Shown here: positions 55,740-64,000 of the stretch, in pieces
Layout of the letters: each line of letters starts with the position of its first letter
Numbering within the stretch: position 1 is the first letter of the stretch
From: Achatina immaculata
Taxonomy: Eukaryota > Mollusca > Gastropoda > Stylommatophora > Achatinidae
Length of the DNA stretch: 64,000 nt
Direction of reading: 5' to 3'
Assembly: GCA_009760885.1 (NCBI GenBank)
Contig: CM019718.1
Span: forward strand, 26,033,133 to 26,097,132
Made by a program: the position numbers and the translations under genes
The notes under the pieces: generated by a model
What the model saw: only the letters and a program-made list of their open reading frames with translations
Told to the model about the DNA's origin: nothing
Database searches by the model: none

Positions 55740-56310
55740 ATAGTCTGCTATCAACTTGTCTAGTGCCTTCTAATTCTAAGTGCCATGCCTGCGGCGTAGG
55801 GAACCATTTCTCTCCACAGTTCCTGTCTTTTGCATTGATTATGAGATCCGGCAGTGACTTTCTTCCTAGCCACACTGATAGCCCATCCAGTAACTTCTCT
55901 CTGGCTCTTCTTCCCTCAATTTTTCCAGTTGCCACAGTGTGTGCCAATTTTCCTATTCTCAGGAAATGTCCTATAAATCTCACTTGTCTGCTTAGGATCT
56001 TTGCTATAATTTGTTTTTTAACTCCAGCCTCTCTGAAGACTTCTTTGTTGGTTTTCTTAGCTGTCCATGGTACCATCAAAATCCTTCTTATAAACCACAT
56101 TTCCATGGCCTCCATTTCTCACTGCACTCTCTTATTCATAGACCATGCTTCACACCTATAAAACAGAATTGGCTCGATGTAACATTTAAGTACTCGGAAT
56201 CTTGTTTCTATTAATATAGATCTGTTGCACAAGATGTGTCTCAATTTTTGGAATGCTGACTTGGCCTGAGTACGCCTGCTTTTTATTTCACTGTGACATT
56301 TCCCATCAGT
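55740..56310 (-). mobile_element. LINE family B, C-terminal part
   Basis: The minus-strand frame (55,735-56,115) reads MEAMEMWFIRRILMVPWTAK, VRFIGHFLRIGKLAHTVATG and REKLLDGLSVWLGRKS with one copy of the unit that is fourfold at 47.7 kb. Confidence 0.85.
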
Positions 56311-56319
56311 GCCTTCATG

Positions 56320-57019
56320 AACACAAAAATATGAGTCTTGACTTTACACAAATGTTTGCAGTTCTGGCTTCCCATAATGACATTGGTCATATTATTATCC
56401 CTAGAACATTTGAAGTGTAAGGCTTTGTTAAATAAGTAATATCCTCACAGTAAAAAAAAAAAAACCAACAAAATCAAATCTACGTGTGCGCCCACCAACA
56501 GCTTGGTCCACCTGTTCCAATCCAGCATACTGAAGCCATTTATAAAACACAAGGAAAATTCTCTTAAAAAAAGAATTAGAATAAACTGACCACTTTTATT
56601 ACATTTTAACTACCTAAAATAAATGTTTACAGCCTCTATCCCCATCCTATTTGACAAAAGTTGTCAATATTTTAAACTGCACATAATGTTTATGTTTTTT
56701 ATTCACAAAGAATATGTGAACAAATCTTTGAACAAAATCAATGAAATGTGTGATATAAGCTACATAACATGACATATTAACATTGTCTATGCTATTATCA
56801 TAAGCTTTGTTTAAAAGGAAAATGTAACTTAAAAAAAAACTAATGGAAAACAAAAAGCCAGGAAGCAAAATATGAAAGCAAGAATATTTACAAACAGCCA
56901 TGATCTGAAAGCAACAATGGTTTCTTTTAAAAAGTGTGAAAAAAAATTTTATGTGAAATACAAAATGAGAAAAAAAAAAAAAAAGGCAAAGCACAACCAC
57001 AGCAATGAAATAAAATTCT
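56320..57019. other. No feature recognised
   Basis: AT-rich with A-runs; no coding signal. Confidence 0.4.
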
Positions 57020-57355
57020 GACGACTGGGATATTCCAATGGTCAAGATATCTGCCTACAGAGCAAAGTGTTTCTGGTCTGAATACCACTGGGATTAGGCT
57101 TTCTTCACAGCCCTACAGTTCCCTCATTGGCAGAGTACAACTCAGTTAGTTGAATGTCTCTCAGCGTGCAGAAGCTGTACCACCATTGTATACTGGCTTG
57201 TGATACAAAGAGGCAGTGGGTTTTAGAACAGATTTCCATCATAATCCAGCTCAACCTGGGCATTAAAACTGGTACCCAATGTCATATCCTTTTTGGGAAA
57301 CTTTCTCCGAATTTGGAGAATGTCTTCATTATAATCCACACCAGAGTATACTGAA
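57020..57355. mobile_element. SINE-like repeat, copy 1
   Basis: 57,130-57,215 matches 58,200-58,290 (CAGAGTACAACTCAGTTAG, GAAGCTGTACCACCA, GGCTTGTGATACAAA). The preceding 100 bases have a tRNA-like layout (TGGTCAAGATATCTGCC, then a GGTCTGAATACCAC word). Confidence 0.5.
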
Positions 57356-57984
57356 TGCATGTCAGTGTATTAAGGGAAAATAGATGCTGCTACTATATAT
57401 ATATATAAAGAAGTTTAGATAGGGCAAAAACAACAGAATAATTAACACAATTTTCTTCCAAACAACCATAAACATATTTTAAAAAGCTGGAAGAACTGAT
57501 TGAAGCATGGTACTGTATCACAATGCCTGGCTATGAAATTAAAACATAAAATACCAAAAAAAAAAAAAAAAGAAAACAAATGAAAAAAGCAACTTGAAAT
57601 AAAACTATACACTTTAAAAAAGGGAAAAATGAGAATTATATATATTTTTTATTTCGCGGAAATGGCACGGTATTACTGATATTATGGTTTCTTACTAATT
57701 TTAACAAAACAAGAAAACTCACTGTACAAAAATATGGAGTTGAGAATATATAAAACAAAACAAAATTTTAAAAAAGGTAGAGAGAAATAAGTATTCAGTT
57801 TCAGTGCATAATATACATTTGAAGTGTAAGCTGGTAAATAAAATACAATATTGTAACTCTTCAGGCTTCTGAGAAGAAATGGTGAACATGAAGAACAAAC
57901 AAGGGAGAGAACTATGAGCTGGAGAAATGAAAATGAGTGAAGAAACATCTTAAGATCTGATCTATTTGTGTCTCCTTGGTTGTT

Positions 57985-58140
57985 TCCCAAATGTTTAGCT
58001 TGGTAAGGTTGAGTAGCCTTGACTTAGCCATTCACCAAATGTTTAGCTTGGTAAGGTTGAGTAGCCTTGACTTAGCCATTCACCAAATGTTTAGCTTGGT
58101 AAGGTTGAGTAGCCTTGACTTTTTTTGTGTGCCAAATGTT
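57985..58140. repeat. Tandem array, 48 bp unit, 3 copies
   Basis: CCAAATGTTTAGCTTGGTAA recurs at 48 base intervals; the third copy is truncated and the first is preceded by a CCC. Confidence 0.9.
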
Positions 58141-58189
58141 TAGCTTGAAGAATTGCTGACCATGTGGAAATACTTCTGAGTTATTAGCT

Positions 58190-58300
58190 CAGAGAAACTC
58201 TGTTATCAGAGTACAACTTGGTTAGGCTTAGAAACTGGGTGTCTCTCAGAGTGCAGGAGCTGTACCACCACTGTGGCTTGTGATACAAAAGGCATGACTA
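58190..58300. mobile_element. SINE-like repeat, copy 2
   Basis: Second copy of the 57.1 kb block, sharing GTACCACCACTGTGG and CTTGTGATACAAA words. Confidence 0.5.
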
Positions 58301-59364
58301 TGGAAATGTGAGCAAAATAACGACCTTGCTTCAAGGGTGCATCATCAGATGGTCAGAAATGACTGATAAACACTATTGGTCGCATATGGCAAACCACAAT
58401 GTTAAAGTTCAAGATTTCTGTTCTACATTCTCCAATTTTTACATCAGTTGAGAAAAAAAAAAAAAAGATCTATTATCTACTCATAAAAGTAAATTTAAAA
58501 AATACATGGGTAACTGCTAAATCCCCCCCCCCCACAAAAAAATGTAGTAAAATGCAAAATATAAGCAATGAAAAATGAACAATTAAAGAAATAACTAAGA
58601 AACTTATGGAATTAAAAAACGAAATTTGCAATACAACATATACAATCAGCAGATTATGTGACAAATACATTCAGCAGATGGCGTGACAATCAGGAACTGA
58701 TATAACAAACGCAGTCAGCAAATAATGTAACAAATGCCAGCAGCATATAACAAATACTGTCAGCACAGGAATTAACACAAGCAATTTGAATACTGAACAG
58801 AATGCAATGCTCAAGTATAATTTCATAACTAACTGAAAAAAAAAAAATTAAATTAAATGCTGGATGCAAAATAACAAAATTGATAAGTAAAATGATGAAA
58901 CTGTTCTATCAGGAAAAAAAAAACTGTAATATAACACAGTGATATAAATATAAAATAACATACCTATTAAATAGTTTGCAGTTTTCTTATGGCTCATAAC
59001 TCAAGACTACCTAAATAGCTGCCAGTAATCAACAAGTGAAGATTGTTTTAAAAGTCCATAAACATTAAAATATTTCTAAATGATCAAGAGATCTCCAGAT
59101 TATGTCAAATGATTCATCGTAAATTTAATTAAAAGGGAATATTACTTCTACAGAAATATAACATGGAACCGATGTTATCAGTCGCTGTACCGCAGGAAGA
59201 GATTACAGCACTTCCCCGACTTACGTATGGTGCAAGGATTCTGATCCTAACCACTCGGGGAAACGGGGAAGTGCTCTGCTCCACAGGAAGAAAGATTTGT
59301 TCGGCGATAGGTCTTTATATATGATCATCAAGAAAGATTTATATAGCGATAGGTTTTTATATCA
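58301..59364. other. No gene recognised; one hairpin
   Basis: AT-rich. Around 59,210-59,275 the arms GCACTTCCCCG and CGGGGAAGTGC form a hairpin with a 40-50 base loop. Confidence 0.45.
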
Positions 59365-59575
59365 GAGAATCTCAAGACAAACTATCAAGTGAAACACAAC
59401 AGGCCAAAGAAAAAGAAGTTGACCTTGTGAAACTCTGAAGAGGACATTGTTAAGAGAGGCCAAATTAGCAGGCGTAAAATCCCTTGATGAGGTTGAAAAG
59501 CTCACTGAAAACAGGAAAACTTGGTGAACTACCATGCAAGCCCTATGTGACGTTTAACGGCACGGGGAAGAATGT
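59365..59575 (+). mobile_element. LINE family E, 3' end
   Basis: GGCCAAAGAAAAAGAAGTTG, then GAGGACATTGTTAAGAGAGG and CCTATGTGACGTTTAACGGC match the family E ending. Confidence 0.8.
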
Positions 59576-59879
59576 GAGGTCTTTATATCAAGTGAGCAAG
59601 ACAGATCTGTGCACTGACAGGTCCTTGTATGAGTAATAAAGATCTGTGTACTGATATGACTTTTCTTAGCATCTCAAAATGATAAATTCATTATGGCTTT
59701 GACTTAATACAGTTCTCTTTGTTCCCGATTGCCTTCTCCTTCATCTCATTTTCTAAATCTCAGCCCCATTTTTTTGCCCTTTAAAAATACAAGAATTTTG
59801 CTCTCTCTCTATTTCTCATTGTAGAAACAATATTATGCTGTCTCTACATTATATTAACATGGCTGTTCTCCATGCATGG

Positions 59880-59893
59880 CATCTTCTGCACAT

Positions 59894-59926
<33 letters not shown>

Positions 59927-59946
59927 TATATATATTATATATATAT
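59880..59946. repeat. (CATA)n/(TA)n microsatellite
   Basis: Six CATA units followed by TA units. Confidence 0.9.
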
Positions 59947-60124
59947 CAAAACATTTAAAACTGACATTCATAATTTATATAGAAAAAAGTCTGGCTTACA
60001 GGTACCAAGATGTCTGCTACTGTAAGCTCAGAGGTTTATATACTACTTCTGCCATAAGAAGATAACAGTACCACATCTAAGACTGTTTGAAAAAAAAAAA
60101 TACATGTGAATTTTATTTTCAATC

Positions 60125-60255
60125 TTTCTAGCATATTGTTGAGAGAGGCTAATTTAGTTGGCACAAGATCCCTTGATGGGGTTAAAAAAACTTGCAAGAA
60201 ACAGAAAAACATGGCAAACTACAAAGCATTTAATCGCATCAGGATGGCATAGCAG
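60125..60255 (+). mobile_element. LINE family E, short 3' fragment
   Basis: CATATTGTTGAGAGAGGC and AAGATCCCTTGATGGGGTT match the family E ending; strongly degraded. Confidence 0.6.
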
Positions 60256-60349
60256 TTAATTTTTTTTTTCTCCAAAAAATAAATGCATGTGCTAAATTTA
60301 AGGGCTTTTATCCACAAATGTTGACATGTTTTATAATTGGACAAATGTT

Positions 60350-60530
60350 CATTCATTTATTCATCTTTCTGGGCCATTGTGGCTCACTGCCGCAGACAAA
60401 ATTTGTCTCCATTCCTCTCTGTTCTTAGTCTTCTCCAGCCAACCATCCACTCTGAGGGCTTCTAGGTATTCATCCAGGTTGTCATATCACCGCTGTCTTG
60501 GTTTGCCCCTTGGTCTGTCTCCATTTATGG
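60350..60530 (-). mobile_element. LINE family F, 3' fragment
   Basis: The minus strand matches the family F ending (RPRQRW-like block and GPQWLTAADKI-type antisense words). Confidence 0.6.
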
Positions 60531-60939
60531 GCAAATGTTACAAACAAAAAAGTTTTATTTACTTATTTTTTTAATTATTACTTTTTCAATCTCTGAAGAA
60601 ACAGGTAAGGCTGCCTCAACGAATGTAATTTTTTTTAGTTTCATAAATGATCCCTGCATGAACAAACTATGAGAAACACTGATTGCTTAGGAGGAAAAAT
60701 GACTATGTATGTAACTATTCACAAAACATGTTACATTGTCTCAAGCATAAAATCATATATATTGCTCATAATTTCATCAAGTTATTGATACATATATGAA
60801 AGCACAAATTTATGTTATTTTTAAGCATAAATTTACACATATCTACCATATCAGCTGGGGCATTTTAACTGGAATCCCATTCAGAACTGTTGAAATATGT
60901 ACACCACATATATATTTACCAAAATTCTTCGCTCGGTTT

Positions 60940-61165
60940 ACTAATCTGGCGGTGCAGGGTTCAAGTCTCAGCAGTGAGAATTTTTTTGGCCCCCACACAC
61001 TAAGAAGGCCCAGGGTCCACCCAGCCTCTAAAAATGGGCACCAGAGAAATCTGGGAAGGTAGAGGCAGCCAGGCATGATACTGACCACATCACACTTTCA
61101 TGTGCTGAAGGCTGTAGAAGAACAGGCCTAACAAAGCATCCCTGGTATGTCATAATGGCATGGAA
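60940..61165 (+). mobile_element. SINE-like element
   Basis: GGTTCAAGTCTC (B-box-like) near 60,958, then GGCAGCCAGGCATGATACTG and CACTTTCATGTGCTGAAGG, ending in AATGGCATGGAAACGG. Shares these blocks with 62,430-62,580 and, inverted, 19,320-19,445. Confidence 0.65.
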
Positions 61166-61176
61166 ACGGGGATATC

Positions 61177-61282
61177 TCTCTCTCTCTGAACCTTAAGTGC
61201 CCCGAGCACAAAGGACTTCCGCAAGGGCTTTCCACAAATGTCTGTCCTTTGCCTTTTTTTTCTGCTCTTGCCGAGGTGGAAA
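61177..61282 (-). mobile_element. LINE family C, very short 3' fragment
   Basis: Reverse complement of the family C end: (GA)n tail, CTTAAGTGCCC, CTTCCGCAAGGG and TGCTCTTGCC. About 100 bp only. Confidence 0.85.
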
Positions 61283-62114
61283 TGGGGATTTTTTTTTTTT
61301 AATTATTGGAAATGTTACCAACTTAACAGCTTTTTCCCGAGGAGAAACTTCAGTTTTGCAATATATTTAAGAAAAAATAAAAAGAAAATGGACTGCTTCA
61401 TTTTTAAAATCTGAGTCATAAATTCATAAATTTGAGAATGCTGGGGTGTAAATTAATAAATGTATTTTGTTAAACCTGGGTTCAATGAATCTCTGAGTGT
61501 TGGGGAATTAAAATTTGAATTCAATGAATACATGAATGTATGTGCATGTCTGTGTAAGGGAATTCTGACTAGTTTGTTTTAAAATTTGGATTCAGTGAAT
61601 CTATGAATGTGAAACTCAAATGTTTAAGTGAAGTCAAAAGTTGGAGGTTTTACCAAAAAAAAAAAATCTGGTATCTGTATCAACAAAACAAAAGCAGTAA
61701 GTTGACAAAATTTTGTTTTATGGTATTATTTTTTCCTATAACCTGCACACTTATTAAATTTCCTGGTAATCTACCTAGATGGGATAAAATGTGTGAAAAA
61801 AATGTGTGTGTGTGTTTGTTTGTATGTGTATGTGTGAGAGAGAGAGAAGGTTAAAAAAAATCAGATCTATGTAATAAATGCAACCATATTAAATGATGTC
61901 TCATGTCTATAGAAAATAGAGCAACATTATAACCAACAAACTACACTGCATGTTGCTTGGCCACATCTTCCATTGCATTTTGGATCTTTTGATAAAGATC
62001 CTCTTTTTTTTCGGTGGTGGGGATTAGAGGGGGGAGGAGAGAAGCTCTCAATAGAAAATGTAAAAATGGAACAAGGAAATGTAACATACTATAAATTTTA
62101 AGTTCTTCAACTTA
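61283..62114. other. No feature recognised
   Basis: AT-rich, with a (GT)n-like stretch near 61,805. Confidence 0.4.
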
Positions 62115-62340
62115 TTGGAAGATAACAGACAAATGAAAGTGATATATGTACAAGAAATGAAGGAAACAAGACCAAGTAGCAGACCAAGACAAAGATGGAA
62201 AGACAACATAGAAGAGGATATAAAGGAAATTGGTGTCACCAGCTGGAGAGAGAAGATTAGGAATAGAGAGGAATGGAGGTGGACTTTATTTGCAGCTATG
62301 AGCCTTAATGGCTCGGAAAGCTGAAGAAGAAGAAGACATT
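62115..62340 (+). mobile_element. LINE family F, 3' end with (GAA)n tail
   Basis: The frame reads DNRQMKVIYVQEMKETRPSS, RQRWKDNIEEDIKEIGVTSW and FAAMSLNGSES, then a GAAGAAGAAGAAG tail. Confidence 0.85.
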
Positions 62341-62429
62341 GATTGTCTTATACAGCAAAGGGATGAATTTCACTGTAAATCCAATCTTATCAAAATTTAA
62401 AATGTTTAGCAAGGTCCCCTTACTAAAAA

Positions 62430-62580
62430 AAAAACAAATGGGTACAAGAGAAATCTGGGAAGGCAAAGCAGCCAGGTGTGATACTGACCACATCACACTT
62501 TCACGTGCCGAAGGTCATGGAAAATATGGGCCTAACACTATATTCGCCAATATGCCTTAATGGCATGGAAACAGGAATTT
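62430..62580 (+). mobile_element. SINE-like element, 3' part
   Basis: GAGAAATCTGGGAAGG, GCCAGGTGTGATACTGACCA and CACTTTCACGTGC match the copy at 61.0 kb. Confidence 0.65.
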
Positions 62581-63439
62581 GACCTTTTACCCCCTACTAA
62601 AACTGTGGTGTCTACTTTCCGCATAAACTCATAAGCCTTCATGCTTTTAACTGATAGTTTAAAAAAAATCTGGCACATGCTCTACTTCCACGGGAACTGA
62701 GTAACATAACCGTCCTCTTTTTTTGAGCCGAGTAACAAAACCTTCCTGTTTATCACCAGCATTCAAGCAAAGTCCTTTGCTGTGGCACTAATGACAACTT
62801 TGCAGCTTTCTCCAGAATTCTGCAAGTCCGATCCTTCTGGGCATATCTGGTCTCACAGATTTGCTTCAGCTTGGCATTTTTATGGTATCTGATGTGGAGT
62901 TTGAAAACATACAACTTCTAATATCCTTGTTCCTGAATCATTTTTATTGGAAGTTAAAAAAAAAGAAAAAAGTTTCAACTAAATCCTAAAATATAATTGG
63001 TGAAAAACAGAATCCAGTTTAAACCACCAAAAAAAAAAAAAAAAAATCATACCATTTTTACCCTTAAAACAAAGTTCAAATGAAATGAAAAATTTGGAAA
63101 TATTTCTGAAAGCAGAAGTCTGTTCAATGAAATCACGTACATTATTTTTAAGACATAATTTAAGCATTACCTTTCCTAAATCTTTAGGTTTTTTTTTTCT
63201 GCCATCTCTGAACTTGAAGATGTTAAAAAAAATACAAGATTACATTACAAACATCAAACACTGGTAAATTATACCTCACTTGAGAGCTACCAACAAGAAA
63301 TTTTATGTTATAAACATCAGCCCCCTTCTCAAGTCCCCAAAAAACTTTCATGCAAAACATGCCTACATCTCTTTCTGCTGATACATCTAAACTAAATGAG
63401 ACCTTACAGAGAAAAACCAGTCTCCAAACACTGAGGTAA
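62581..63439. other. No feature recognised
   Basis: AT-rich with long A-runs; no coding signal. Confidence 0.4.
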
Positions 63440-63680
63440 AGGTTGGAGGGGTGGGGGTGGGGGGATATGGGTCTAGTGCCCACATTTTCCTTGACCTGTC
63501 AGCACACTAGAGGCTGATGTGACCAGCATAACGCCTGGCTGCCTTTCCTTCCCCAGCTTTCAGAAGAAGTCAGGTACCCATTTCTACAGCCTGAGTGAAT
63601 GGGTTTAAACCAGTGACCTCTGCCATGAGAAACTAGTGCATTAACTTCAATTATTAGACCGCACATAAAATCCCATTTAA
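63440..63680 (-). mobile_element. tRNA-derived SINE-like element
   Basis: On the minus strand: GGTTTAAACCC (B-box-like), GGGTACCTGACTTCTTC, GGAAGGAAAGGCAGCCAGGC and GTCACATCAGCCTC, matching the 45.7 kb copy and the general layout of the family. Confidence 0.6.
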
Positions 63681-64000
63681 CTGCAAACTTCTGCTTCCAC
63701 TTTTAACATCAATTCTCTTCAAAACAATGGGTGGTGTTACAAACAACATGCCTCTCTCAAACTTCTAATATCTTTCTGGCTGACATTACTAGATTTGGAG
63801 ATGTCTTAATAAGAAAACCCACAAACATCAAACATAAGAATCTTTCTGTAACCCTTCGTCAACCGAAAAACTTAACAAGCAAACCTACACTTGAACATCA
63901 GTTCTCTCTAAACAAACATAAATAGCAAAACACCTCTGTCAAACCTCAAACCTCTTCTGCTCCATATACAAATTTAAACATGTTGACAAAAATTGAAAAA
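63681..64000. other. No feature recognised
   Basis: AT-rich end of the window without coding signal. Confidence 0.4.

Overview
The window is invertebrate nuclear DNA. The evidence is one six-exon host gene with GT-AG introns, many non-LTR retrotransposon (LINE) fragments, tRNA-derived SINE-like repeats, TTAA-type (piggyBac) and mariner remnants, and many tandem repeats. The mixture suits a lophotrochozoan such as a mollusc, but no species can be named from sequence alone. Most intergenic DNA is AT-rich repeat debris.

Layout. 1-6.2 kb holds LINE fragments, a fragment of an old transposon-like ORF, and two tandem arrays (35 bp and 30 bp units). 6.2-17.7 kb is an integrated Polinton/Maverick (adintovirus-like) element. 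Its plus-strand order is: a pre-integrase protein with an in-frame 39 bp repeat expansion; a chromodomain integrase; a small membrane protein; a minor capsid protein; a pX/pVI-like basic virion protein; a double-jelly-roll major capsid protein; an adenain-type protease; a PC4-like DNA-binding protein; and a zinc-finger-bearing protein-primed family B DNA polymerase. A Bcl-2 homologue sits on the minus strand inside the apparent 5' intron of the polymerase gene, with its own TATA box and poly(A) signal. The element is decayed: the second integrase catalytic Asp is Gly, a 273 bp LINE tail splits the integrase, the minor capsid frame is broken, and the polymerase has two frame breaks. The major capsid, protease, pX-like, PC4-like and Bcl-2-like frames are intact. 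No packaging ATPase and no terminal inverted repeats were found.

17.9-27.5 kb contains a mariner remnant, several LINE 3' ends, a compound palindrome, a TTAA-element relative and some unassigned short ORFs. 27,801-42,298 is a purine nucleoside phosphorylase (PNP) gene of six exons encoding 291 residues. Its introns hold LINE, piggyBac and foldback insertions. Two residues of its predicted base-binding pocket differ from the vertebrate enzyme in a way that suggests activity on adenosine. 42.3-64 kb holds only repeats and unassigned AT-rich DNA as far as I can see.

How the genes relate. The viral element carries virion genes (capsids, protease, pX-like), replication genes (polymerase, PC4-like), an integration gene (integrase) and one likely host-interaction gene (Bcl-2-like). 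The structural genes are packed with 0-8 base overlaps or gaps, while the last three genes have recognisable eukaryotic promoter, splice and poly(A) signals. PNP is unrelated to the virus and is the only secure host gene.
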